DNA of 64,000 nucleotides from Coriobacteriaceae bacterium. GTDB lineage: Bacteria > Actinomycetota > Coriobacteriia > Coriobacteriales > UMGS124. The first letter of the stretch is position 1. Each line of letters begins with the position of its first letter. The stretch is from assembly GCA_019421015.1 (NCBI GenBank), contig JAHZGC010000008.1, positions 35,542 through 99,541 of the forward strand, given 5' to 3'. Position numbers and translations under genes: made by a program. The notes beneath the pieces are model-generated. The model was not told the origin of the DNA. It did no database searches and saw only the letters and a list, made by a program, of their open reading frames with translations. This document shows, piece after piece, positions 52,715 through 61,640 of the stretch.

Positions 52715-54211
52715 ATGGACAGCAGCAACGTTACCCGCCGCAACTTCGTAGGCATGGGCGCCATGGTGGCGGCCGGCATGGGCATGGCCGGCCTGGCCGC
52801 CAAGCCGGCCCAGGCCCACGACAACAGCTGGGATGCCGAGCGCGGCCTGGGCAGCGTCGACCTGCATGTGCCCGAGGGCACGGTCGACCCCACGACGCTC
52901 GCGGTGAACAACGGCGGCAACCTCAACAACCTCGACGACGTGACCGACCTGGCCGCCAACTGGTACGTGCCCGGCGACCCGTGGAGCGAGGAGCTCAAGG
53001 ACCTCACCAACGCCCAGCTCGACGCCATGATCCTGGACCAGAAGATGGTGACCGAGGATTACGTGACTCCGAGCGGCAAGACCATTCCCGCCGTCTACAT
53101 CAACCTGCGCAACAAGCTTAACCGCATCGGTGCCGGCATGGGCAGCGCCATCGAAGAGAACGAGCACGCCTGGGACTTCGTGATGCTGCTCTTTAGCGAG
53201 GACGACGCCCAGCACCTGCTCGAGATGCCCATGTACAAGACGTTCAGCGCCGTGGACTACGCCGCCGCCTCGGGCCGCGACCTCGAGGAGTGCAAGGAGA
53301 TCCTGGCCGACATGGGCGACCGCGGCCTCATCACCATCCGCGTGCGCGCCGGCGTGCCCTACTACGAGCTCATGACCATGGAGCCGGGCATCTGGGAGCG
53401 CAACATCCACCGCATCGACGATCCGGTCTATGTGAACGCCCACCACAACTCCTGCGGCACCGACATGAACGTGGGCTTTAACGAGACCCCCGTGCCCCAG
53501 CTCATGGTGTTCCCCTGCTCGATGGACGTGGTCGAGGGCGAGCCCGTGCCCTACACCTCCTGGGAGGACGCCATCCTGCTGCAGGAGGACATCTGCATCA
53601 TCCCCTGCGCCTGCCGCGCCGCCTCTGACACGCTGGGTACCCGCACCCTGGGCTGCGAGGAGCGCTTTGGCAAGGAGACCTGCATCTTCATGGGCGACCC
53701 GGGCCGCTTCATGATCGACCACGGCTACGGCCGCCAGGTCACGCCCGAGGAGTGCGTCGAGATTGTCAAGGAGAACATGGACAAGGGCCTGGTCCCCGAG
53801 ATGATCTGGACCAAGACCCAAGAGATCATGTGCCAGTGCTGCCTGTGCGACTGCGGCGTCATGGGCGCCTACCACGCCTATGGCTGCGAGGGCGAGATCA
53901 TGGACTACTGCAGCCCCTACAACCTCAAGTACGACGCCGACGCCTGCATCGGCTGCGGGGCCTGCGTGGAGCGCTGCCCCATGGGCGCCATCACCATTGA
54001 CGACGACGGCAAGTGCGTGATGGACCACCAGTGCATCCGCTGCGGCCAGTGCGCCTACATCTGCCCGGCCGAGGCCCGCAAGCTCACCGCCAAGCCGGCC
54101 AACGAGATCCGTCTGCCCGCCGACGACTGGAAGGCCAAGGAGCTGCAGAAGGCGCGCCGCCGCATGCTGCAGGGCCTGATCCACGACTTCGACCCGGCCG
54201 ATATGAAGTAG
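52715..54211 (+). CDS. Exported 4Fe-4S protein with winged-helix-like N-terminal domain
   Basis: 498 residues. Tat-like leader VTRRNFVGMGAM at 5-16 with an Ala-rich core and KPAQAHD cleavage region. The middle resembles the winged-helix plus cysteine module of some anaerobe ferredoxins (DICIIPCACRAASDTLG, ETCIFMGDPG, IMCQCCLCDCGVMGAYHAYG). Two 4Fe-4S sites follow (CIGCGACVERCPMGAI and CIRCGQCAYICPAEA). Known relatives are cytoplasmic; export here is notable and suggests a periplasm-side electron carrier, perhaps the shared donor for the exported flavoproteins. AAGGAG lies 8 bases before the ATG. A broken paralogue sits at 15255-15655. HypA follows downstream. Confidence 0.87.
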   Translation: MDSSNVTRRNFVGMGAMVAAGMGMAGLAAKPAQAHDNSWDAERGLGSVDLHVPEGTVDPTTLAVNNGGNLNNLDDVTDLAANWYVPGDPWSEELKDLTNAQLDAMILDQKMVTEDYVTPSGKTIPAVYINLRNKLNRIGAGMGSAIEENEHAWDFVMLLFSEDDAQHLLEMPMYKTFSAVDYAAASGRDLEECKEILADMGDRGLITIRVRAGVPYYELMTMEPGIWERNIHRIDDPVYVNAHHNSCGTDMNVGFNETPVPQLMVFPCSMDVVEGEPVPYTSWEDAILLQEDICIIPCACRAASDTLGTRTLGCEERFGKETCIFMGDPGRFMIDHGYGRQVTPEECVEIVKENMDKGLVPEMIWTKTQEIMCQCCLCDCGVMGAYHAYGCEGEIMDYCSPYNLKYDADACIGCGACVERCPMGAITIDDDGKCVMDHQCIRCGQCAYICPAEARKLTAKPANEIRLPADDWKAKELQKARRRMLQGLIHDFDPADMK

Positions 54212-54255
54212 GGTCCGGGCAACCGGCCCGGCGCGCGCAGCCGGGAAGTCCGCAC

Positions 54256-54385
54256 GCCAAAACCAGCACCGCGTGCGCGCCGTTCGGGCCAGAACGGCGC
54301 GCACGCGCGCAGGATTTTGACGGCTGGGCGTACACGGGGCACGGGTTTTGGCACGAGAAGCGCGCATGGGGCGCAGGTTTTGACA
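54256..54385. repeat. Short repeat cluster E with a 15-bp hairpin
   Basis: Perfect hairpin GCGTGCGCGCCGTTC (54271-54285) / GAACGGCGCGCACGC (54292-54306), flanked by GCCAAAACC (54256) and, in opposite orientation, GGATTTTGAC (54312), GGGTTTTGGC (54343) and AGGTTTTGAC (54375), spaced 31 and 32 bp. Lies in the 201-bp gap before hypA; may also end the upstream transcript. Confidence 0.6.
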
Positions 54386-54412
54386 GATGCCGTTCGGCGA
54401 AAGGGGCGCGAG

Positions 54413-54763
54413 ATGCACGAGATGGCGCTGGTGCGTGAGGTCGTGGGTATGACGGTCGAGGAGGCCGAGCGGCAGCAGGCGAGCTCCGTAAAGGCCATCT
54501 ACCTGCGGATCGGCAAGGGGCGCGACATAGTGGTCGAGCTGTTCAGCGGACTGTTCGACCATCTGGCCAAAGGAACGGTTGCCGAGGGTGCCGACCTCGT
54601 GTACGAGCGCGTGCCCCTTATCACCCGCTGCAATGACTGTGGCAAACTCTATCGCCTCGATATCCGCGACGAGAGCACCTGGCCGTGTCCATCGTGCCAT
54701 TCCATGAGCTACTCGCTGTATTCTGGCATGGAGTTCCAGGTCGATCGCATCGAGGTGGCCTGA
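54413..54763 (+). CDS. hypA: Hydrogenase nickel incorporation protein HypA
   Basis: 116 residues. N-terminal MHEMALVREV gives the nickel-binding His2; the zinc site is CNDCGKLYRLD ... WPCPSC. HypA delivers nickel to [NiFe]-hydrogenase with HypB. No hydrogenase or other hyp gene is in the window, so it is an orphan copy here or the hydrogenase lies elsewhere. AAAGGGGCGCG precedes the ATG at 54413; longer readings lack the essential MHE start. Confidence 0.93.
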   Translation: MHEMALVREVVGMTVEEAERQQASSVKAIYLRIGKGRDIVVELFSGLFDHLAKGTVAEGADLVYERVPLITRCNDCGKLYRLDIRDESTWPCPSCHSMSYSLYSGMEFQVDRIEVA

Positions 54764-54765
54764 GT

Positions 54766-55053
54766 TTAGTGTCCCCAGCCGCCGGTCTCGGCGGGAGCGT
54801 AGAGCTCCGTCTGGTTGGGGAAGGTGCGCAGGCCGCGGCCGCCCGAAGGCAGGTAGCTGGCCTGCAGGGTGCTCATGACCAGCGAGTTGCCCACGCAGTG
54901 CAGGTAGCACTGGGCGCAGCTCTGACAGGCCTCGGGAAAGGCCATGACCGACTTGCCGGCCTCCTCGTCGAAGTAGAAGACGTCCATGGGGCACAGGTTG
55001 ACGCAGTTGCGGCAACCGACGCACTTGTTCAGGTCAAGACGAGCCACGCTCAT
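54766..55053 (-). CDS. AprB-like ferredoxin subunit of the adjacent flavoprotein
   Basis: 95 residues. Two 4Fe-4S sites: CVGCRNCVNLCPMDV and CQSCAQCYLHCVGNSL, the second lacking the usual Cys-Pro. They are followed by a ~40-residue tail (GGRGLRTFPNQTELYAP) without clusters. That build, ferredoxin plus wrapping tail, is that of AprB of adenylylsulfate reductase. No signal peptide, so it would be exported bound to its partner. The ATG at 55053 is chosen because AAAGGA is then 8 bases upstream. It follows the flavoprotein gene (55143-57104) by 89 bases. Confidence 0.85.
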   Translation of the reverse strand: MSVARLDLNKCVGCRNCVNLCPMDVFYFDEEAGKSVMAFPEACQSCAQCYLHCVGNSLVMSTLQASYLPSGGRGLRTFPNQTELYAPAETGGWGH

Positions 55054-55142
55054 GGCGAACATCCTTTCAAGAGTTCAGCGGGGAAGAGGCCCTGGGTTTT
55101 GAAGGGTTTCTCCGCTAAGGAAGGGGACGGGTGGGAGGACGA

Positions 55143-57104
55143 CTACGCGGTGTGCTCGTAGGCGCCGGAGGTCTGCTTGTCGCCCTCTTCGAGCCCCATG
55201 GCCTCGGCCTCGCCGGGGAAGCGGCCCGGGTAGCGGGTGGCGTAGTCGAGGCTGAGATCGCCCTTCCAGCTGTCGGGAACCTCGATTTTGCCGATGGCCA
55301 TCGAGCCGTCCTCGGCCTTGTAGGCGCCTAGGTGGCACAGGAAGTTGGCGTCGTCGCGATAGGGGAAGTCGCTGCGGTAGTGGGTGCCGCGGGTCTCCTC
55401 GCGGGCAAGGCTGGCGCGCAGCTTCATCTCGGCCGAGAAGACCTTGTGCTTGGCCTCGAGCACATAGCGCAGGTCGTGGCCGCAGTAGCCCATCATCTTG
55501 GGGACGACCTTATCGCGCAGGTACTCCATCTGGGTGAGGGCCGCGCTCAGGGCCACGCCGTCCTTGGCCAGCTGGACCTCGGGGGCGCTCATGATGCCGA
55601 GCAGGCGGTCGACCACGTAGTTGGGGTCCCAGCCCTTGGTGAGCTCGCGGGGGGCAAAGATCTCGTTCGTGGCGGCTTCGACCTGGTCGGCCGGCAGGTC
55701 GACGATCTCGACGGTGTCGGCGTAGGCGGCCGCGGCGGCACCGGCCATGTTGCCCTGGACCGAGCAGTTGGTCGAGGTGGAGCCGATGAACGGGTAGATC
55801 ACGCCCTCGGCCATGTCGCCGAACTCGCCGTCGCCGGCCACATAGAGGCCCGGGATAGGCGTGGCGCCGTCGCGCACGTCCCAGCCGCAGTACACGCCGC
55901 TGGCCATGTGCAGGGGCATGCCGGGTGCCGCGCCGTAGGAGTCAGCCAGGCGGTTCTGGCCCTGGTCGCCCCACGAGAGGCAGTAGGCGCAACGGGGGTC
56001 GTCGGGGTTGGCGCTGCCGTTGGTCTTGCGGTTGGAGCGGCCGCTGGCGTCCTGGGCGGCGATGCCCTGGAGCGCCTGGTTGGCGCGGGATACGCTCATG
56101 AACTTGGTCTTGCCGGCGGCGTACTCGGCGATGGCGGCGTCGTCCTCGGGCACCGTGGCGTAGGTGTCGTAGGGGGTGTAGGGCTCCACGTAGTCCCAAG
56201 TGTTGGCGAAGTGGTAGTCGCCGGGCGCGGCCGAGTTGGTCTCGTGGAAGTCCTCGAACTCGAGGCCCACGATGGTGCAGCCCAGTTCGTAGGCCATGTA
56301 CTGGCCGTCGAACGTGTCGCCGCCCAGCACGAAGCCGCTGGCCTTGTAGGTGCCCGAACCGGCGCACAGGGCCACGGCCTTGGCCTGGAAGGTGATGGGC
56401 GTGGCGCTCTTGTAGTGCAGGCCCATGGCGCCGCAGACGCGGCCGTCGTCGGCCGTGATGAGGCGCGTAATCATGGTGTTGGGGACCACGGTCACGCCCT
56501 CGGCCTCGAGCACCTCCATCCACTTGTGGTGACGTTCGTTGGCGAGGTTGGCCTGGAAGTACTCCTTGTCCTGTCTGCACTCGGTGTAGCCGGCGGCCGG
56601 GGCGTACAGGTAGCCGCCCGTGAAGCCGAACTCGTAGTTCTGCTCGTAGGCCTCCTTGGAGTGCTGGAGGGTGTGCTCGAAGGCGTCGACGTTGGCCAGG
56701 TAGTCGGCCGTGATGGGAAGGGCCTTGAGGGTGGCCTCGAGGTTGTCGTAGTCGGCGTCGTAGTAGGTGCAGCCCTGCGAGAAGGGCGAGAGGCCCGAGT
56801 AGCCGGGGCGGCCCTTGTCGGCCACCACGACGCTCTTGCCGGCGCGGGCGGCCGTCACGGCGGCGTGGATACCGGCCCAGCCGCAGCCGATTACGAGCAC
56901 GTCGCAGGTGTACGCGGTGGTCTCGGGCGCCGGGGTGTCGCCCGGGAAGGCGAGCTCCTCGACGACGGGGCCTTCTCCACCGAGCTGCTCGGCCGTCACA
57001 CCGCCCACCTGGGCGACGTCGGCGAGGGCGACGGAGGTGCCGGCGATGGCGGTGGCGCCGCCCAGGGCGGCTCCCTTGATGAATCCCCTGCGGTTCAGTT
57101 CCAT
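55143..57104 (-). CDS. Tat-exported flavoprotein, AprA/SdhA-like, with ferredoxin partner
   Basis: 653 residues, longer than the other reductases. Leader LNRRGFIKGAALGG at 3-16, FAD motif GCGWAG at 73-78, and, unlike the others, a C-terminal helical domain (about 500-640) with SLAREETRGTHYRSDFPYRDD, the capping domain of the succinate dehydrogenase / adenylylsulfate reductase group. It pairs with the AprB-like ferredoxin downstream, giving a two-subunit enzyme probably on the outer face of the membrane. Lacks the GxRFxxE motif of the rest. Substrate unknown; sulfur chemistry should not be assumed. A LuxR gene lies upstream on the same strand. TTCC-rich leader with GGAAAGGGAGAGC before the ATG. 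Confidence 0.9.
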   Translation of the reverse strand: MELNRRGFIKGAALGGATAIAGTSVALADVAQVGGVTAEQLGGEGPVVEELAFPGDTPAPETTAYTCDVLVIGCGWAGIHAAVTAARAGKSVVVADKGRPGYSGLSPFSQGCTYYDADYDNLEATLKALPITADYLANVDAFEHTLQHSKEAYEQNYEFGFTGGYLYAPAAGYTECRQDKEYFQANLANERHHKWMEVLEAEGVTVVPNTMITRLITADDGRVCGAMGLHYKSATPITFQAKAVALCAGSGTYKASGFVLGGDTFDGQYMAYELGCTIVGLEFEDFHETNSAAPGDYHFANTWDYVEPYTPYDTYATVPEDDAAIAEYAAGKTKFMSVSRANQALQGIAAQDASGRSNRKTNGSANPDDPRCAYCLSWGDQGQNRLADSYGAAPGMPLHMASGVYCGWDVRDGATPIPGLYVAGDGEFGDMAEGVIYPFIGSTSTNCSVQGNMAGAAAAAYADTVEIVDLPADQVEAATNEIFAPRELTKGWDPNYVVDRLLGIMSAPEVQLAKDGVALSAALTQMEYLRDKVVPKMMGYCGHDLRYVLEAKHKVFSAEMKLRASLAREETRGTHYRSDFPYRDDANFLCHLGAYKAEDGSMAIGKIEVPDSWKGDLSLDYATRYPGRFPGEAEAMGLEEGDKQTSGAYEHTA

Positions 57105-57260
57105 GGTGCGCTCTCCCTTTCCGAGTTCTGGACCGTTCTTCGGACCGTGCGGACATGCCGTGCCGGTGGGCCCTGCCCGGGCCGCCGGCGACTGGTTCCA
57201 AAGCTACGGGGAGAGGCCCGCGGAGGAATCCCCAGAAACCCCCAGAGTTGGGCGCAGGGG

Positions 57261-57281
57261 CATCCCAAGAAAGTTGGGATG
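57261..57281. promoter_or_regulatory. Palindrome between LuxR gene and flavoprotein
   Basis: CATCCCAA-GAAAG-TTGGGATG, perfect 8-bp arms, 157 bases before the flavoprotein start and 85 bases after the LuxR stop. Operator or terminator. Confidence 0.42.
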
Positions 57282-57365
57282 GGGTCTGAGCTGCGGAAAC
57301 GATGGGGGAGGAGCGCGTTGGAGGCAGCGGTAGGCGGCCGCGCGCCTCCCTCCGACAACCATCCT

Positions 57366-58880
57366 CTACGCCTTGCGCTCCTCCACCAAGGCCACGAGCT
57401 CCTGCTTGGAGCTCACGCCCAGCTTGCGGTAGATGTGGGTCATGTGGGACACCACGGTGGACTCCGATATCCCCAACTTCTCGCCGGCCCGCTTGGCGGT
57501 GAACCCGTGGCACACCAGCTCGAGCACGTCGGTTTCGCGAGGCGAAAGCCCCGCTTCTGCCGCGAGCGCCTCAACGGGGTCGGGCTCTGCTTTGAGAGGT
57601 TGCGCGTCGGAGGCCGTTCTGTTGGTGCGCGTGCTGTCCACCACAAAGACGGTCGCGATCAAGAACAGCATAACGCCTGCGGCGGCCACGATGACCGTTG
57701 GCGATGTGAGGAAGGCGATGACGTGGACGGGGATCCGGTCGAGCACGAGCGCCATGAACCGCGACACCGGGAGCGCCAGTACAAAGAACACGTAGCACAG
57801 ATAGCCCGTCACCAGGTCGGAGCGCTGCCGCCCCACCGTTACCGCTATGGCCAGCCAAAGCAACACCCTAAAGCTGCTGCCGGCGGCGACCAAGAAGCGC
57901 TCCACCACGAGGCCGTCCCCCTGCGGGAACATGAGGGTCGCCAAAAGCGCCCCCATATACACCACCAGGAGCATGGCAAACAGGCCGGTCAGAACGGTGT
58001 CCAGAGACCGGCGCGGTTTTGCGCCGCGTGCGGCCCGGTAAAACAGCCGGCCCAGGTACAGGCCGACCGCGAGCCACAGCACGGCGCCCACCGCCAGGGT
58101 CACGGTGAGGTTGTCGCGGGGCCAGAGGGGGTAACGCTTGAACAGGAGACTCGAGAACACCTGCTCGAAGTAGATCAGCACCAGCGACGGCCCCACGAGC
58201 TTCCAGGGGAGCGCTCTGAGGGAGGCGGCGATGCCGGGGGACGTTGCCCGCGACACCAGGGTCTTCTCCGCTGCGGGCTGCGAGCCGTCGGCGGCCACCC
58301 ACCCCACCGTCGATCCCAACGGGCAGATTACCAGGTAACCCAGCAGGACGCCGGCCGAGAGCTCGTTGCATCCCAGCTGCACGGCGTAGCTCAGGGCGCT
58401 CGAGACCGCGACGGCAAAGACGGCCTGCGACAGCGACAGGCGCCGTAGCAGCGCTCCCCAGGCAAGGATGTGCCCCACGATGAACGCGATGGAGCCCGCA
58501 AAGCCTACGAGCACGAGCGCGGTGACCAGCGACACCGAGTCGCCCATGCCGGGGCTGCCCACCAACAGCAGGTGCCCGATGATTCCCAGGGCGCCTGCGA
58601 GCACAACGGCCAGCGTACGGCGGGCTCCTTTGAGCAGGCGTTCGACAGACGCGCGCTTGGCGAGGCAGCCCGCTATGGCCAGCAAATAGAGGACGCTCAT
58701 CACCACGGCATGCCACTCTCCGGTGACGACGCTGGCCGAGCCGGCCATGGCGTGCCTAAAGCTCATGGTGGCCGAGCTGCCCAGGCAGGGCCATAAAAAC
58801 GAGAGGCCCGCCACGATCGGGACCAAGACGGTCGGCGGCCTGACTGCCTGCTCGGTATGGGATGTGCCTGCGTGTGCCAC
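57366..58880 (-). CDS. Membrane-bound LuxR-family transcriptional regulator
   Basis: 504 residues. About 12 transmembrane segments and a LuxR helix-turn-helix at about 442-504 (LSPRETDVLELVCHG ... KLGVSSKQELVALV). GTG start after ACGGAGGAGCAC. Immediately upstream of the AprA-like flavoprotein/ferredoxin pair, all on the minus strand; probable regulator of that pair. Confidence 0.92.
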   Translation of the reverse strand: MAHAGTSHTEQAVRPPTVLVPIVAGLSFLWPCLGSSATMSFRHAMAGSASVVTGEWHAVVMSVLYLLAIAGCLAKRASVERLLKGARRTLAVVLAGALGIIGHLLLVGSPGMGDSVSLVTALVLVGFAGSIAFIVGHILAWGALLRRLSLSQAVFAVAVSSALSYAVQLGCNELSAGVLLGYLVICPLGSTVGWVAADGSQPAAEKTLVSRATSPGIAASLRALPWKLVGPSLVLIYFEQVFSSLLFKRYPLWPRDNLTVTLAVGAVLWLAVGLYLGRLFYRAARGAKPRRSLDTVLTGLFAMLLVVYMGALLATLMFPQGDGLVVERFLVAAGSSFRVLLWLAIAVTVGRQRSDLVTGYLCYVFFVLALPVSRFMALVLDRIPVHVIAFLTSPTVIVAAAGVMLFLIATVFVVDSTRTNRTASDAQPLKAEPDPVEALAAEAGLSPRETDVLELVCHGFTAKRAGEKLGISESTVVSHMTHIYRKLGVSSKQELVALVEERKA

Positions 58881-58999
58881 GTGCTCCTCCGTTTTCCTGA
58901 TGCAGGCGATTGTACAACGGAAGGTTTGCGCGACGGCGCGAGGTGGTCCCGCGGCCGCTTAGGCCGAGGCGGCCCGGGAGCCTTTGGGGTTCCCAGTGT

Positions 59000-60721
59000 T
59001 TACGGCAGTCGCACCTCGACCGTGGTCGGCTGCCCCTGCCAGGTGGTTCCGTCGGCGCGGTACACGTGCCGCTCGGTTGTGCCGTCGGTGCGCGTGTAGT
59101 CGATGACGAACACCTGACCCTGCTCCACGGCCACGGGGTAGTTGCCGTAGGGGAGCACGTCGCCGGTGGCGGGCAGGTCCTTGAAGGCGCCGTAGGCGTT
59201 GGCATCGGCCAGGCGCCAGAACGCGCGCTCGCGATAGTCGGCCGAAAAGCTCGTGAGATCGCTGGCCCCAAAGTAATCTGCCTGGTAGGAGACGCCGTTG
59301 ACCTCCAGCGTCTCGGTGCGCTCGGGTTGTACGGAAGCCTTGGCTTCCTGCGAGAGATCGCTGCTCGTCAGGGCTTCTCCGTAGCGTTGAGACAGCTGGT
59401 TTGCCATAGAGCCCACGCCGCCCAACGGCCAGCTCATGGCCTCGGTGCCCGTGTGGGCCGATCCGTAGATGCCCACGGCGTCGGCCCCGTCCAGCTCGTC
59501 GAAGGCCTGGATGAAGTTGGCGACGAGGGCGTTTTCGCGGTAGTCGTCGTTGCCGCTGGCGTAGTAGGCCTCGCCCTGTGCAATGCATTGCCGGGCCTGG
59601 GCGTATACGGGGGAGTCCTGCAGGCCCTGGGATGCAAGATAGGCCAGGTAGCGGGTGCCGGTCGTCGATCGCTGGTGCCCTACGTCGGTGCCGTGAAAGA
59701 CGGTTTGGGGACAACGCTCCTTGATGGCGCGATAGAACTCCAACGTTTGAGGCGCGTGGATGGCGGTGCCCTCCCAGTCTGCGTAAAGCTGCTCGAGCAG
59801 GGAGTCGTCTTCGCTTGCCATCCAGAGGTTCAGGAACTCGGCGGTGTAGAAGGGGAGCTCCACAAAGAGGTGGCGCGTGCCGTCGGCGTAGGCCTGCTCC
59901 CAGAGCTCGAGCTCGCGGTCGAGGATCGCAGGCACGGCATGCTCCTCGCCGTAAAGGGTGATCGAGCCGGTCGATGGCGGGACGGACTCCCGGGCCACCA
60001 GGTCGGCGATGGCGTCGGCCGTCTGTGCGCGCTGCTCCCCGGAGGAGATCAAGGCCTCGCCGTCGCCGTCTTGCGCCCCGTAGCTGCCGAACTGGGCGTG
60101 GTTGCCGCCCTCGATCACGAGCTCCTCGTAGATGGGTGGCATGAGCGAGCGCCCCTCCTCGATGCGCGAGCGGTTCACGACCCCGTCGTTGCTGCCGTAG
60201 ATGCTAAGCACCGGGAAGCCGGCGGTCTGGAGGCTCTTGGTGGGGTAGGCAGCCAGGAGCACCAGGCCTGAGAGCTGCTTGGGATGGTCGGCTGCGTAGT
60301 TGGCCGCCATGGCGCCGCCCAGCGAGTGGCCTGCCAGGAACCAGCGCTCGTAGCTGCCATAGGCGGGGACGTCCAAGATGCTGCTGGCTGCGTTCATGTC
60401 CAGGAAGGCCAGGTTAAACGGCATCTCCACCAGGAAGCAGTCGATGCCGCGCTGGGCCAGGTCGTTCATGAGCGGCGCGTAGGCGCTGGCCTCCACCTTG
60501 GCCCCGGGATAGAAGACCAGGGCGTCCTGTTTCCCGGGCCCGTCGAAGAGCCACCCCTGTTGGACAGGTTGCACCTGCACGGCATCGCTGGAGGCCAGTG
60601 CGGAGTCGACGTCGACGGCGTGGTGGTAGTCGGATACGTACCAGGCGCATAGGGCCACGAGTACGGCGAGAAGCACGACGATGCCGATGACGACGGTGCG
60701 AGCGCGGTGCTTGAGGGCCAT
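59000..60721 (-). CDS. Membrane-anchored alpha/beta-hydrolase fused to an EreA/ChaN-like domain
   Basis: 573 residues: an N-terminal transmembrane helix (about 9-29), an alpha/beta-hydrolase domain (about 55-245) with the nucleophile elbow FLAGHSLGGAM and a GNHAQFG segment supplying a histidine, then a second domain (about 255-450). The second starts ITLYGEEHAVPAIL, with LFVELPFY and later YGSAHTG, the Glu-His and His pattern of the erythromycin esterase / ChaN / TraB superfamily. A C-terminal strand-rich part follows. The enzyme is predicted to be exported. An esterase or detoxifying role is plausible; substrate unknown. Solitary gene. Confidence 0.8.
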   Translation of the reverse strand: MALKHRARTVVIGIVVLLAVLVALCAWYVSDYHHAVDVDSALASSDAVQVQPVQQGWLFDGPGKQDALVFYPGAKVEASAYAPLMNDLAQRGIDCFLVEMPFNLAFLDMNAASSILDVPAYGSYERWFLAGHSLGGAMAANYAADHPKQLSGLVLLAAYPTKSLQTAGFPVLSIYGSNDGVVNRSRIEEGRSLMPPIYEELVIEGGNHAQFGSYGAQDGDGEALISSGEQRAQTADAIADLVARESVPPSTGSITLYGEEHAVPAILDRELELWEQAYADGTRHLFVELPFYTAEFLNLWMASEDDSLLEQLYADWEGTAIHAPQTLEFYRAIKERCPQTVFHGTDVGHQRSTTGTRYLAYLASQGLQDSPVYAQARQCIAQGEAYYASGNDDYRENALVANFIQAFDELDGADAVGIYGSAHTGTEAMSWPLGGVGSMANQLSQRYGEALTSSDLSQEAKASVQPERTETLEVNGVSYQADYFGASDLTSFSADYRERAFWRLADANAYGAFKDLPATGDVLPYGNYPVAVEQGQVFVIDYTRTDGTTERHVYRADGTTWQGQPTTVEVRLP

Positions 60722-61016
60722 GGGGTGCCTTTCGAGGGGCGTCGGGTGCGTTCAGGTAAGTATAAGGATTTAGGCGCCCCTGCGCGGCGTGTATCGACCG
60801 AGCTTGTGCGCTTCAACGCGTCCCTCTCCCGAGTGCGCGTTGCACGGAATGGAGACTGCGTGTTTGTGGTCGTGGGGCTATTTGGATGGCGCAAGCACCC
60901 GTTGCCGCGACGCAAGCGGTTGCGTCAAGTGTGCTTGCTGGTTTCGTATGGTCTGAGCCTGCCATAATGGACATGCGGATATTCGCGGCTGTATCGGTTG
61001 CAGAAAGGAGGGCCGC

Positions 61017-61517
61017 ATGGTTGGAGTCGGGAACCGGCTGGCGGACCTGCGCCGCAGCCGGGGACTTTCTCAAGAAGAGGTGGCTGCCGGGCTCGGGGTC
61101 AGTCGGCAGGCGGTGAGCAATTGGGAGCGCGGGGAGGCCGCTCCCGATCTCGACAACTTGGTGGCTCTGGCCGACTGCTACAGCATGACGCTTGATGAGC
61201 TGGTGGGGAGAAGCTCACCGGTGCGGACCGCGCCTTCCGCGCGCACCGCCGATACGGAAAGTCTCTTGCGGGAGGAGCCTCCCCGAGACAGGTTTTCTAC
61301 CTTGAAGAACGGTCTAATCGGGCTCGCGGCGGTTCTCGTGCCCTTTGCGATTTTGCTGGGGCTGGCCCTCAAAGGCGGCGCCTGGAGCACGTGGGCGCTC
61401 GTTATTGGCGGGGCAACCGGCACGGTGTTGCTCGGCCGGGCGCTCTATTCGGGGCTTTCGTCTCTGCGCGAGGGCATTGCTCGGGCATGGCACGAGCTTT
61501 TAGATGCGCTACGGTAG
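61017..61517 (+). CDS. XRE-family regulator with C-terminal membrane helices
   Basis: 166 residues: an XRE helix-turn-helix at 5-60 (LADLRRSRGLSQEEVAAGLGV, SRQAVSNWERGEAAPDL), a linker, then two hydrophobic helices (about 98-118 and 124-142). Such membrane-tethered XRE proteins commonly regulate a neighbouring envelope gene. GAAAGGAGGGCCGC before the ATG. CATAAT at 60963-60968 could be the -10 box. Neighbours do not identify its target. Confidence 0.9.
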   Translation: MVGVGNRLADLRRSRGLSQEEVAAGLGVSRQAVSNWERGEAAPDLDNLVALADCYSMTLDELVGRSSPVRTAPSARTADTESLLREEPPRDRFSTLKNGLIGLAAVLVPFAILLGLALKGGAWSTWALVIGGATGTVLLGRALYSGLSSLREGIARAWHELLDALR

Positions 61518-61582
61518 ATAGGGCTGGTACATCCGCCGTGCAATCACAAACCCCGGATTTGCCAAATCCCTTCTGAATGCAT

Positions 61583-61617
61583 GCGCGCCCAGCTGGGAGG
61601 GTCCGGGCTGGGCGCGC
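61583..61617. terminator. Bidirectional hairpin between convergent genes
   Basis: Perfect 11-pair stem GCGCGCCCAGC (61583-61593) / GCTGGGCGCGC (61607-61617) between stops at 61517 and 61641. Confidence 0.65.
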
Positions 61618-61640
61618 TGATATTGCAACCGTTTATGTAC

